Assembly (NCBI RefSeq): GCF_900113575.1
Contig: NZ_FOPV01000006.1
Span: forward strand, 1-64,000
Length of the DNA stretch: 64,000 nucleotides
Source of the DNA: Nitrosospira sp. Nsp14
GTDB lineage: Bacteria > Pseudomonadota > Gammaproteobacteria > Burkholderiales > Nitrosomonadaceae
Direction of reading: 5' to 3'
A program made the position numbers and the translations under genes. Below the pieces are notes generated by a model, which did not search any database, was not told the origin of the DNA, and saw only the letters and a list, made by a program, of their open reading frames with translations. This document shows, in pieces, positions 46,501 through 55,682 of this stretch (its first letter is position 1; each line of letters begins with the position of its first letter).

Positions 46501-49500
46501 TCCATTTCGCCGAAACGAAGTCCGTAGAATTCGTTGCTGCGAAGGGTCTCGACGATAGGAAAGTTTTCGAAAACCACGATGCTGTCGAACAGAGGTCGGC
46601 CCGACGACCCCGCCCAGCGTTGAACGTCCGCGAGGGACGCATGCTCGTATTCGCGCAAGCGGGCATTGGTTTCCTGCATCGACTCCAGGTATTCTGCCAC
46701 CTTCAGCCCGCTTTGCCGTTTGACCGGAATGGGAATCGTGTTGATGAAGAGACCAATGATTTCGTCTGCCCGATGCAGACTGGGGGGGCGGCCCGCTATG
46801 GTCGCCCCAAATACGACCGTTTCTTTGCGCGTATGGCGCTGGAGCAGCAGCGCCCAGGCCGCCTGTACGAACGTGTTGACCGTAACCCGCTGCTGCTGCG
46901 CGAAGGCCCGCAACTGACCCGTTTCCTCCCGGTCCAAGCGAGTATAGATCAGCTCGAAGCCCTCACGCTGGTCCGTCTCCGCGGAGTTGGCTGAGGGTGA
47001 CGCCAGCAGCGTCGCGCCGTCCACGTGGCCAAGCTCGGCTTGCCAGAAAACCTTCGTCGCTTCCGCATCCTGATCGGCAAGCCAGCGCACGTAATGGCCA
47101 TAGTCCGGTCCGGGTGCGCCAAGAGCCTCGCCGGCGTAGCAACGCAGCCATTCGCTTATCAGGATCGATTCACTCCAGCCGTCCAGTAGGATGTGGTGCA
47201 ACGTGCAGACCAGCCGATAGCGGTCATCGTCTATGCGAATCAGGCTGAGCCGGCCCAGGGGGGGTGCGAGAAAATCGAATTCCTGCTTCAGGTCTTCGTC
47301 CAGGTAGGCCGCGATACGTGATTCCAGTTGGTCGTCACCTCTCCAGTCCAGGAGTACGACTTGGACTTCCGCCTGTTTGAACACTATTTGCAACGGTCGT
47401 GGCAGGCCTGACTGCCATAAAAAGCCCGTGCGCAAGACAGGATGCCGCGCAACCATCGTTCGCCATGCATCTACCAGCCGTTCAGGCACGAGACCGGTTA
47501 CTTCAACACTGAACTGGTTCACATAGAGGCCCGTGCCCGGCGCTTCCAGGGTATGGAACAGCATTCCTTCCTGAGTCGGCGATAGCGGATAGACATCCTC
47601 GATTGCTTCCTCGCCGAAACTCAGCCCGGCAATCGTTTCGGCACTCAGGTGATCACGCAGATAACCGCGTTCAGGCTTCGCTGCCACGACGACGGGTTCA
47701 CGAATGACTTCCGCCTCCTCTGCCAGCGTAGCCACGGTCTGGCGTTGGAACAGTTGCCTTGGCGTGATCTTCCACCCCGCGCGGCGCGCCTCGGTAACGA
47801 TCTGGAGGCTGAGGATAGAGTCGCCGCCCAGTTCAAAGAAGTTATCATGCCTGCCTACTTGAGCGATACCCAGTACTCCCCCCCAGATAGCGGCTAATGT
47901 TTCCTCCACCTCCCCCTGAGGCGCCTCGTAATTTTCCGCATTAGCGAACTCGGGCTCGGGCAAGGCCTTGCGGTCCACTTTACCGTTCGGATTAAGGGGC
48001 AGTCTTTCAAGTACCACGATCGCATAGGGGAGCATGTAATCCGGCAGGGTTTCGCGCAACGCCTCCCGGAGGACATGGCCATCGGCCGTCGCGTCAGTCG
48101 CCGGGGAAACGTAGCCGACAAGTCTTTTCCCGCTTGCCCCGCCTGCCGCACCCGGTGCTTCCTGCACAACGACCACCGCTTCCCGCACCTCGGGCCGTGC
48201 CAGCAATAGCGATTCGATTTCCCCCAACTCGATCCGAAACCCGCGAATCTTGACTTGGTGATCCAGCCGCCCGAGGTACTCGATCTCTCCATCCGCCCGC
48301 CATCTCGCCAAGTCTCCCGTGCGGTACAGCCGACCTCCCCGGCAGTCGAAGGGGTCGGCTATGAACCGCTCCGAGGTAAGCGAAGCCCGGTTAAAGTACC
48401 CGCGAGCGAGCAGGTCGCCGCCAATGCATAGCTCACCCGGAATCCCTACGGGAACAGGGATCAGGTTCGCGTCAAGCAGGAAGATGCATCGGCCCGCAAG
48501 CGGGCGGCCGATGGGCACAGACACGGGCACCTGACCCAGCCTCGACTCATCGCCCCTGGGCAGGCTGGTGCAATCTGCCACCGTGGCGGTTACGGTTGCC
48601 TCGGTCGGGCCGTAGGTGTTGAGCAGCTTCACGCCCTGAAGCCCTGCTTCCTGCCATGTGTTGATGCCCTCCTGCGTCATTGCTTCCCCACCCACGTGCA
48701 CTTCGCGCAGCAGCCCGTAATCCCGGTGGCCGTTCCGGGCAAAATCCTGCAATAGTGAAGACGCGTAAGCGGTAGTCAGATCGGCCACCGTGATCCGCTT
48801 TTCTATCAGCTCACGGTAAAATGTCTCGCTATCCCAGAGCGAAGCGCCACGCAACACAACAGCCGCTCCTGCGCACAGGGGAGGAAAAAGCTGTTCAACA
48901 AATCCGTCAAAGTTAAGGGTGGAAAACTGCAACATTCGATCGGAAGAGTCGAGATTGAAGAAACCGATCGATACCTGGGCATGTTCGGCGAGCGCTGAGT
49001 GGGGCAGTCCCACGCCCTTTGGTTTTCCGGTCGATCCAGAGGTATAGATGACATAGGCGAGGTTATGCCCGTGGAGGCAGACGTCGGGATTGGTTTCCAA
49101 TTCGGCTGACAGGTCCAGCTGGTCCAGTTCCAGCACCCTGCATCCTTGCGGACAAGGTATGTGCGAACGGAGCGGACTTTGCGTCAGCAATATCCCTATC
49201 GCGCTGTCCGCCACCATGTACTCGAGGCGATCACGCGGATAGTCGGGATCCAGCGGCACGTAGGCGCCCCCTGCCTTAAGAATGGCCAGTAGCCCCACGA
49301 TCATATCGACGGAGCGTTCCACCGCGATGCCTACCTTGACCTCGGGCATGACCCCAGACGCGATCAACCGATGCGCCAACCGGTTTGCGCGTCGGTTCAG
49401 CTCGGCATAACTGAGCTCAACGCAGTCGAGCCCGGCACCAAAGATCAGCGCCAACGCTTCCGGCCGGGCTTGTACCTGCCGCTCGATCAGACAGTGCACC

Positions 49501-52500
49501 GGTTCCGTATTGCCGTAGCGCTGCTCGTTCACACCCCACGCGGTGATCTGCGCCCGCTCCCCTGCACTCAATAAGTCTATCTCGCACGACAGCCGGCTCG
49601 TCCCCCGGACGATATCTTTGAGCAGCCGGGTGACCTGTTTTGCGATGGAGTCCACCGCAGCCTCGGAGAAATGGGTGCAAAGATAGCTATAGTGCAAGCG
49701 AAGCGTGTCGCTCTGGAGTATCGAAACGGTCATCGGATAGTTCGTCGTTTCCCGGCCGCCGAGGTCCGAGAAAACGAGACCGCCGGGTGCGGCTTGCTGC
49801 AGAGCCTCGTCCATCGGATAATTCTCGAAAACCAGGATGCTGTCGAAAAGCCCTTCTCCGCTTCTCCCCGCCCAACGCTGAATTTCGTACAAGGGGGTTT
49901 GTTCGTGCTCGCGCAAGGCGATATTCCGTTCCTGCAGATCGCGCAGCCACGAAACCTTCTCTCGTTCCGGATCAAGGGCCACGATCATCGGCAAGGTGTT
50001 GATGAACAGCCCCAGTAACCGGTCCGCGCCCGGCAGATCCGCTGGCCGCCCGGATACCGTCGCGCCAAAGGCCACTGTCTGCAGCCCCGTATACCGGTGG
50101 AGCAGCAGTGCCCATGCTCCCTGCACAAGCGTATTCACAGTAATATGTTCGCGGCGGGAAAAGCGAATCAGGCTTTCGGTGACAGACTGCTCCAGTTCGA
50201 CAGAATATTCGCCGTAGCCAGCCGTCTTTGCCGGGCTGGGCAATACGCTTGCCAGCCGCGTGGGCTGGACCACGCTTGCCAGTTGCTGTCTCCAATAAAC
50301 TTCCGAAGCATGCGCATCCCGGCGGTCGAGCCATTCAATGAAATCCCGATAGCGGCCTCCTCCCTGTTCTGCACGCGCCGATGACGGAAAGCCGCTGCCA
50401 TATTGGCGAAGTACCTCACCCATTAAACGGGAGGTACTCCAGCCGTCAAGCAGAAGATGGTGCATGGTCCAGATGAAGTGATACCGGTCTTCGTCAAGGC
50501 GGACCAGGGTGAGCCGCATCAGCGGCGGCCGTGCAAGATCAAACCCTTTTGCCCGCTCCGCTTCCGCCAGCTTTTCGAGATCCGTTTGCGCGTTATCCGC
50601 TTCCCGATGGCCTGCGGAGGCGGTTGCCGGCCTGCGCCAATCGTACTCGATGAAGGGCAACTCGACAGACTTCGCCACCCATTGCAAAGATGCCCTGCCG
50701 CGGTCGAGAAAGGCGGTGCGCAGCGTTTCATGTTGGCCCATTACCGTTTGCCACGCAGCTTTGAATCGTCTGACATCCAATCCCTGGATGTCGACTTTGA
50801 GCTGGTTGAGGTAGACGTCGGTATCGGCATCCGCGTCGAATACGCTGTGAAACAGCATTCCCGACTGCATGGGCGAAAGAGGATATAAATCCTCTACCTG
50901 TTCACGCAGGATCGGAAGGCTGTCCAATTCCTCCTGCGTAATGCGAGCGAGCGGGAAATCCGACGGAGTAAAATCGAAATTACCGCCAACGCAATGACCA
51001 ATCAGCGATTCCAGCTCGACCCGGAGGATTTCACTGAATGCTTTAATTGCAGCTTCATCATGGCGCTCCTCGCTGTAGCTGATGTTTACCCTAAGCTCAC
51101 CCTCGTAAACATGCGCATTAATGGAAACGCCGTGGCTTGAGGGTGCCGCCTTGTCTATCAAGTCGCCCACAGGCTCATCCGCCAGCGTCCACAAGGCCTT
51201 TTCGTCAAAACTTGTATCGAATTGGCCTAGATAATTAAATACCACTTCCGCTTTCGGCAGACATGCCAAAGCTTGCCGCTGAGCCGGTGTGCCACAATAT
51301 TTGAATAACCCGTAACCCAGGCCTTTATGAGGAACCTGCCGGAGACTCTCCTTGATACGCTTGATTCTTTGAGCCAAATCTCCGGACGCGTCGAGTACCA
51401 CGGGATAGAGGCAGGTAAACCACCCCACGGTACGCGAAAGGTCGATCTCCTCGTATAAATCCTCGCGGCCGTGGCCTTCCAGATCAATCAGGATCTTCTC
51501 ATGACCGCTCCACCGGCAGAGCGCGCTTCCGAGGGCAACCAGCAAGAGGTCGTTGACTTGCGTGCGATACGCCGCAGGTGCCTGCCTGAGCAGCGCATGC
51601 GTCAAGTCGCTGTCCAGCCTGATCTCAATGCTGGCCTGCTCGCCGAGCTTTTTTGTCCCGTCGGAAATGCTCGATGGCAGCGTTGCCTGCGCATCCGCCA
51701 AGCGATGCCAGAAGGTCAGCTCATCCGCATGCTCGTGAATATACCCCCGCAGCCGCTTGGCCCAAGTCCCGTAGGCTGCACTTTTCTCGGGCAATACCAC
51801 CGCGGTATTGCTCAGGGCCTGACCATATGCGGTCTGCAAGTCTTCAAGCAAAATGCGCCAGGAAACACCGTCAATGACCAAGTGGTGGATAACCAGCAGC
51901 AAACGCTGGGCACCGTCCGCCATATCAATCAGGGCAACGCGCAGAAGTGGCCCTTCGACCAGGTTCAGGCTGCGCTGGACCTCGTTGCATATCGACTCGA
52001 ACTGACCTGTGCTCTGCGCTTGACGCTCCCAAAGCAACTCGCTTGCAACCTCTTTGCTGCGATTTGCGCTGTAACTTTGCTCCCAGCCGTTGCCGTCCTG
52101 CTTCGCATATCGAAAACGAAGAGCATCATGGTGCTGCACGATGCTCTCCAGCGCTTGAATGAGCGTTTCCCGTTGCAAACAATTGCGGCTTTTCAGGAGA
52201 ACCGCCTGATTCCAGTGATGCCGGGCGGGAATCTCCTGTTCGAAAAATTCCAGCTGGATGGGCAGCAAAGGCACCGGCCCCAGTTGCTCCCGGTTTTCGT
52301 TCCCGTTCTCTAGACCGCTACTCGGAGTAGCCCCGGCTGTTACCGCGGTCACCACCGGTGCGAGCGCGGCTATGGCTTGGCGTTCAAACAATTGCCTCGG
52401 CGTGATCTTCCAACCCACGCGGCGTAATTTCGTTACGATCTGGAGGCTGAGTATGGAATCGCCGCCCAACTCAAAGAAATTGTCCTGACGCCCCACCTGC

Positions 52501-55500
52501 TTGATGCCCAGTACTTCCGACCAGACGGCCGCAAGCGCCTCTTCCACTTCCCCTTGCGGTGCCTCGTAATTCTCCGCATTCTCAAACTCCGGCTCAGGCA
52601 ATGCCTTCCGATCCACCTTTCCGTTCGGATTCAACGGCAGGCTTTGCAGCATTACGATGACAGAGGGAATCATGTAATCCGGCAGCGTTTTCTGCAGGGC
52701 CTCCCGCGCAGTCGCGCTATCCACCTCGGCACCCGGTTGAGAGGAGATATATGCCACCAGCCTGATCCCCCTCGAAGCAGCGGTGTCCCCCGCGTGGTCT
52801 ACGCTGGCCGGACCCTGCCGCGCAACAACCACGGCTTCCCTTATCTCCGGCTGCGCCAGCAGCTGCGCCTCGATTTCACCCAACTCAATCCGGAAACCCC
52901 GCACCTTCACCTGATGATCCAGCCTGCCCAGATACTCAACCTGCCCATCTCGCCCCCAGCGGGCCAGATCGCCCGTACGGTACAACCGCCCTCCCTGAGA
53001 ATCGAATGGGTCGGCTATGAAGCGCTCTGCCGTTAGTCCGACCCGATTAAGATAGCCGCGGGCGAGTCCGTCGCCGCCCAGGTACAATTCGCCCGCCACT
53101 CCCTGCGGAACCGGATTGAGATGGCTGTCGAGAATGTATGCCCTACGGTCTCCAACAGGATGACCGATCGGGAGGTATGCGGACTCAAACTGTGTTTCAG
53201 GGTAAGCCTTGAAAATCAGCGGAGTAATGACAGTTTCCGTAGGGCCGTAACCATTTATAATGCGCGGCGGCTGCAGCGTTTCCTGCACAAAATCGAAACT
53301 CGCCCGGCTCATCGCTTCGCCGCCCACCGTATAGGAACGGATGGGCAGGCTCCTTCCTGCTGTGCCTGTCAGTTCCGCCAACTGATGCAGATAACCCGGC
53401 GTGAAACAGGCGATGGTTATCCCGTGCCGCTCGATTTCGTTGACCGTACGATCGACCGTCCACAGCTCGTTGTCGCGTGGCATCAACGCCGCGCCGAAAG
53501 CCAGGGGTACGAGCCAGCGCTCATGCGCGCCATCAAAATTGATCGATGCAAACTGAAGCTCGCGATCGGATACTGTCATACCATACATCTCGCCGATCGA
53601 TCGCACATGCATTGCCAGCGGCCCATGGGCGACACCCACGCCCTTTGGTTTTCCGGTCGATCCGGAGGTATAGATGACATAGGCGAGGTTATGCCCATGG
53701 AGGCATACGTCGGGATTGGTTTCCGGTTCGGCTGTCAGGTCCAGCCGGTCCAGTTCCAGCACCCTGCATCCTTGCGGACAAGGTATCTGCGAACGGAGCG
53801 GGCTTTGCGTCAGCAGCATCCCTATCGCGCTGTCCGCCACCATGTACTCGAGGCGATCACGCGGATAGTCGGGATCCAGCGGCACGTAGGCGCCCCCTGC
53901 CTTAAGAATGGCCAGTAGCCCCACGATCATATCGACGGAGCGTTCCACCGCGATGCCTACCTTGACCTCGGGCATGACCCCAGACGCGATCAACCGATGC
54001 GCCAACCGGTTTGCGCGTCGGTTCAGCTCGGCATAACTGAGCTCAACGCAGTCGAGCCCGGCACCAAAGATCAGCGCCAACGCTTCCGGCCGGGCTTGTA
54101 CCTGCCGCTCGATCAGACAGTGCACCGGTTCCGTATTGCCGTAGCGCTGCTCGTTCACACCCCACGCGGTGATCTGCGCCCGCTCCCCTGCACTCAATAA
54201 GTCTATCTCGCAGAGACAGCGTTCCGCGTGCTCGGCCAACTGATGAAGGAGATGAAGATAATGCTGGGCGAGGAGCCTGACCGTGCCCGACTCGAACAGT
54301 TCGGCCGCATAGGTGAAGGTAGCCTCCACCGTGCCATCCAATCGCTCGACCGTATCCAGGGTTAGTTCGAACTGGGCTGCTTGTCCCCCAAGGTCGTAAT
54401 TTTCGACCGTTAATCCGGGTAATTGCTCTGATTCACGGTGATCTTCACGCAGATGGTTGTACAAGACCTGAAACAACGGGTTCTGATTCAGCGTGCGTTC
54501 GGGTTGAAGGGCCTCGACAAGTTGCTCGAAAGGCAGGTCCTGGTGCGTCTGCGCGCCAAGGGCCGCTTCGCGAGCCTGATCGAGTATGACCTTTAGCGTC
54601 ATGCGCGCATCAATGCTGTTGCGCAGCACCTGGGTATTGATGAAAAAACCGATCACGTTCTGAATCTCGACCCGGTGCCGATTGGCGATAGGCACGCCGA
54701 TACGTATGTCGTTCTGTCCGGCATAGCGTTGCAGCAAGGCCTGAAACCCCGCCAGTAACGTCATGAACAGCGTCGCTCCCTGGTTTTGCGCCCGGCGCTG
54801 CAAGCCCGCTGTGAGCACAGACGGCAACATAAAGGTATGAGACGCAGCGCGATAGCGCGCATCCGAGGATCTGGGGTGATCGACAGGCAACTGCAATGCC
54901 CCATGCTCTTCTCCCAACTGGCCACGCCAATAGGCTAATTGCCTATCCTTCTCCCCTGCTTCGAGCCAATTGCGCTGCCATATCGCATAGTCGGCATATT
55001 GAACCGGCAATACTGGCAGAGAGGCTCTCGGTGCCTCGCCTCCTTCCTTTCTCGCTTCTTCGCGGGATATGTGTTCGCGGTAGACGATTGCAAACTCATG
55101 AAAGACGATCTGGTTGGACCACGCATCGGATATGATGTGGTGCATCACCACGACCAGCAGGTGTTCTTCCGGCGCTGTTCGGATAAGCGCAACGCGCAGT
55201 AGCGGGCCTTGCGTGAGGTCAAAAGGGGTAACCCCTATCCGGCTGGCCTCCTCCTGTGCATTCTTCTCCCGCTGCTCGACCGGAAGACTGCTGAGGTCGA
55301 TCAACGGTATATCAACCTTTCCCTGCGCCTGTATAACCTGTTGTGGCAATCCGTCCTCGTTCGCCTGAAAAACGGTACGGAGCGATTCATGCCGCGCAAC
55401 CAGCACCTGAAAACTTGAACGCAGCGCTTCAACATCGAGCCTTCCGCTTAAACGCAAGGCGCCGTTCAGGTGATACGCAGTGCTCAATGGTTCAAGCTGC

Positions 55501-55682
55501 CATAAGAACCAGTGCCGCTGCTGCGCATAGGAAAGCAGCCTCCGCTTTTCGCTTTTTTGCGGAACGATGGGGAGGAGAGAGAAGTCGAGCCCCCGCTTCT
55601 TCAACGCAGCGAGGAATTCTTTCTGTTTCCCGGGCGCAAGCGCTGCAAAGCGCCCGGCAATATCATGCTTGTTCAATTCCAT
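43548..55682 (-). CDS. Three-module nonribosomal peptide synthetase, C-A-T-E-C-A-T-C-A-T-TE
   Basis: 4,044 residues. Approximate domains: C1 45-490 (active site HHIISDAWS, Gly replaced by Ala), A1 510-1020, T1 around 1072 (FFELGGDSILS), epimerase 1125-1560 (HHLVIDGVS, VGWFTCLYP, NYLGQFD), C2 1575-2020 (HHLLLDGWS), A2 2055-2570, T2 around 2619, C3 2670-3120 (HHILLDGWS), A3 3150-3650, T3 around 3699, thioesterase 3750-4040 (GWSLGGT). Module 1 should give a D-residue. Pocket codes aligned by eye to PheA: A1 DGECTGGIT, A2 DGEDHGTVT, A3 DGEAVGGVT (plus the invariant Lys). C2 and C3 begin LSPMQSGMLFH and LSPTQEGMLFH, the class usually placed after D-configured donors, yet module 2 has no epimerase. 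The start abuts the upstream NRPS stop (TGAATG). Last gene of the assembly operon. Confidence 0.95.
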   Translation of the reverse strand: MELNKHDIAGRFAALAPGKQKEFLAALKKRGLDFSLLPIVPQKSEKRRLLSYAQQRHWFLWQLEPLSTAYHLNGALRLSGRLDVEALRSSFQVLVARHESLRTVFQANEDGLPQQVIQAQGKVDIPLIDLSSLPVEQREKNAQEEASRIGVTPFDLTQGPLLRVALIRTAPEEHLLVVVMHHIISDAWSNQIVFHEFAIVYREHISREEARKEGGEAPRASLPVLPVQYADYAIWQRNWLEAGEKDRQLAYWRGQLGEEHGALQLPVDHPRSSDARYRAASHTFMLPSVLTAGLQRRAQNQGATLFMTLLAGFQALLQRYAGQNDIRIGVPIANRHRVEIQNVIGFFINTQVLRNSIDARMTLKVILDQAREAALGAQTHQDLPFEQLVEALQPERTLNQNPLFQVLYNHLREDHRESEQLPGLTVENYDLGGQAAQFELTLDTVERLDGTVEATFTYAAELFESGTVRLLAQHYLHLLHQLAEHAERCLCEIDLLSAGERAQITAWGVNEQRYGNTEPVHCLIERQVQARPEALALIFGAGLDCVELSYAELNRRANRLAHRLIASGVMPEVKVGIAVERSVDMIVGLLAILKAGGAYVPLDPDYPRDRLEYMVADSAIGMLLTQSPLRSQIPCPQGCRVLELDRLDLTAEPETNPDVCLHGHNLAYVIYTSGSTGKPKGVGVAHGPLAMHVRSIGEMYGMTVSDRELQFASINFDGAHERWLVPLAFGAALMPRDNELWTVDRTVNEIERHGITIACFTPGYLHQLAELTGTAGRSLPIRSYTVGGEAMSRASFDFVQETLQPPRIINGYGPTETVITPLIFKAYPETQFESAYLPIGHPVGDRRAYILDSHLNPVPQGVAGELYLGGDGLARGYLNRVGLTAERFIADPFDSQGGRLYRTGDLARWGRDGQVEYLGRLDHQVKVRGFRIELGEIEAQLLAQPEIREAVVVARQGPASVDHAGDTAASRGIRLVAYISSQPGAEVDSATAREALQKTLPDYMIPSVIVMLQSLPLNPNGKVDRKALPEPEFENAENYEAPQGEVEEALAAVWSEVLGIKQVGRQDNFFELGGDSILSLQIVTKLRRVGWKITPRQLFERQAIAALAPVVTAVTAGATPSSGLENGNENREQLGPVPLLPIQLEFFEQEIPARHHWNQAVLLKSRNCLQRETLIQALESIVQHHDALRFRYAKQDGNGWEQSYSANRSKEVASELLWERQAQSTGQFESICNEVQRSLNLVEGPLLRVALIDMADGAQRLLLVIHHLVIDGVSWRILLEDLQTAYGQALSNTAVVLPEKSAAYGTWAKRLRGYIHEHADELTFWHRLADAQATLPSSISDGTKKLGEQASIEIRLDSDLTHALLRQAPAAYRTQVNDLLLVALGSALCRWSGHEKILIDLEGHGREDLYEEIDLSRTVGWFTCLYPVVLDASGDLAQRIKRIKESLRQVPHKGLGYGLFKYCGTPAQRQALACLPKAEVVFNYLGQFDTSFDEKALWTLADEPVGDLIDKAAPSSHGVSINAHVYEGELRVNISYSEERHDEAAIKAFSEILRVELESLIGHCVGGNFDFTPSDFPLARITQEELDSLPILREQVEDLYPLSPMQSGMLFHSVFDADADTDVYLNQLKVDIQGLDVRRFKAAWQTVMGQHETLRTAFLDRGRASLQWVAKSVELPFIEYDWRRPATASAGHREADNAQTDLEKLAEAERAKGFDLARPPLMRLTLVRLDEDRYHFIWTMHHLLLDGWSTSRLMGEVLRQYGSGFPSSARAEQGGGRYRDFIEWLDRRDAHASEVYWRQQLASVVQPTRLASVLPSPAKTAGYGEYSVELEQSVTESLIRFSRREHITVNTLVQGAWALLLHRYTGLQTVAFGATVSGRPADLPGADRLLGLFINTLPMIVALDPEREKVSWLRDLQERNIALREHEQTPLYEIQRWAGRSGEGLFDSILVFENYPMDEALQQAAPGGLVFSDLGGRETTNYPMTVSILQSDTLRLHYSYLCTHFSEAAVDSIAKQVTRLLKDIVRGTSRLSCEIDLLSAGERAQITAWGVNEQRYGNTEPVHCLIERQVQARPEALALIFGAGLDCVELSYAELNRRANRLAHRLIASGVMPEVKVGIAVERSVDMIVGLLAILKAGGAYVPLDPDYPRDRLEYMVADSAIGILLTQSPLRSHIPCPQGCRVLELDQLDLSAELETNPDVCLHGHNLAYVIYTSGSTGKPKGVGLPHSALAEHAQVSIGFFNLDSSDRMLQFSTLNFDGFVEQLFPPLCAGAAVVLRGASLWDSETFYRELIEKRITVADLTTAYASSLLQDFARNGHRDYGLLREVHVGGEAMTQEGINTWQEAGLQGVKLLNTYGPTEATVTATVADCTSLPRGDESRLGQVPVSVPIGRPLAGRCIFLLDANLIPVPVGIPGELCIGGDLLARGYFNRASLTSERFIADPFDCRGGRLYRTGDLARWRADGEIEYLGRLDHQVKIRGFRIELGEIESLLLARPEVREAVVVVQEAPGAAGGASGKRLVGYVSPATDATADGHVLREALRETLPDYMLPYAIVVLERLPLNPNGKVDRKALPEPEFANAENYEAPQGEVEETLAAIWGGVLGIAQVGRHDNFFELGGDSILSLQIVTEARRAGWKITPRQLFQRQTVATLAEEAEVIREPVVVAAKPERGYLRDHLSAETIAGLSFGEEAIEDVYPLSPTQEGMLFHTLEAPGTGLYVNQFSVEVTGLVPERLVDAWRTMVARHPVLRTGFLWQSGLPRPLQIVFKQAEVQVVLLDWRGDDQLESRIAAYLDEDLKQEFDFLAPPLGRLSLIRIDDDRYRLVCTLHHILLDGWSESILISEWLRCYAGEALGAPGPDYGHYVRWLADQDAEATKVFWQAELGHVDGATLLASPSANSAETDQREGFELIYTRLDREETGQLRAFAQQQRVTVNTFVQAAWALLLQRHTRKETVVFGATIAGRPPSLHRADEIIGLFINTIPIPVKRQSGLKVAEYLESMQETNARLREYEHASLADVQRWAGSSGRPLFDSIVVFENFPIVETLRSNEFYGLRFGEMEGKGLTGYAMDLQVTLGETMEIEYAYGRKDFRDDFVLDLRAQMEHLMREMIANPSRAVGELGWMERSGLEYLFSLGRAPRPASLFPAQARQPVHSLIERNATAQPNAIALLMGERELSYAALNAGANRLAHRLIRMGIGPEVRVGVALERSLDMIVTLLAVLKAGGAYVPLDPEYPSARLAFMMKDSGLSLLITQASLSSKLAVTEPDQPGVQVLIFDPADLAEEQASNPDSAINEHNMAYIIYTSGSTGLPKGVAVAHGPLSMHCQATAEIYGMTPRSCELLFMSFSFDGAHERWLTALTVGAGLAIRDQELWTAEQTYDALHHYGITNAAFPPAYLGQVAEWAAPRADPPPVDLYVFGGEAMPKASYDLVRRTLRPRILINGYGPTETVVTPLIWKTEASNSFDCTYAPIGRPVGERTAYVLDDDLQLVPMGEVGELYIGGYGLARGYLGRAGLTAERFVADPFDDNGGRLYRTGDLVRWMSDGNIEYIGRADHQVKIRGFRIEPGEIEARIREVNGIADAAVVVHQAATGAQLVAYVVSQPSASREDPSKISTRLKQELGKRLPEYMLPTMFITLETMPRLPSGKLDREALPEPGAIAIDAYRAPSTPEAKMLAEVWQDVLGVERVGESDNFFALGGDSLSSLKVMARMRTLPDAKFNFKLRDLMQRPTIAGLLGLEVQAFTQSNALLALNRTNVQETVRPLFCIHAGLGTVFDYQPLARQFQNQRTVYGLPCRMLGNPAHRDDSLEQMAKDYSGIIRSMQPEGPYHLIGWSLGGTLAAMIAARLEADAQTVAFLGLIDPFIPNIDEPDVDDWQRDFSDFVSVLFPHAATGIDGAEGEESPDGNLIHSLPESIQMIEDRIERLIAAAGNNKRKGAGDLAGVTAGGYADMGAEELARIFMVARHLKAISAKAPSLRPLLVEPVCWWAAARPVAERLALAEQISQQELSSIEIDADHFGIVRDDALMQTVESALGGLPTMSSA
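49192..49586. repeat. 395-bp perfect internal repeat, copy in module 2
   Basis: Identical base for base to 53818-54212 (offset 4,626), covering the C-A linker and the N-terminal part of the A domain up to core A2. Similarity continues at slightly lower identity to about 49010, the A3 core (YTSGSTGKPKG), then stops where the substrate pocket begins. Confidence 0.95.
53818..54212. repeat. 395-bp perfect internal repeat, copy in module 1
   Basis: Partner of 49192-49586. The flanking A-domain pockets of the two modules differ (DGECTGGIT against DGEDHGTVT), so the shared DNA marks a recent conversion or exchange that stopped at the pocket. Confidence 0.95.
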
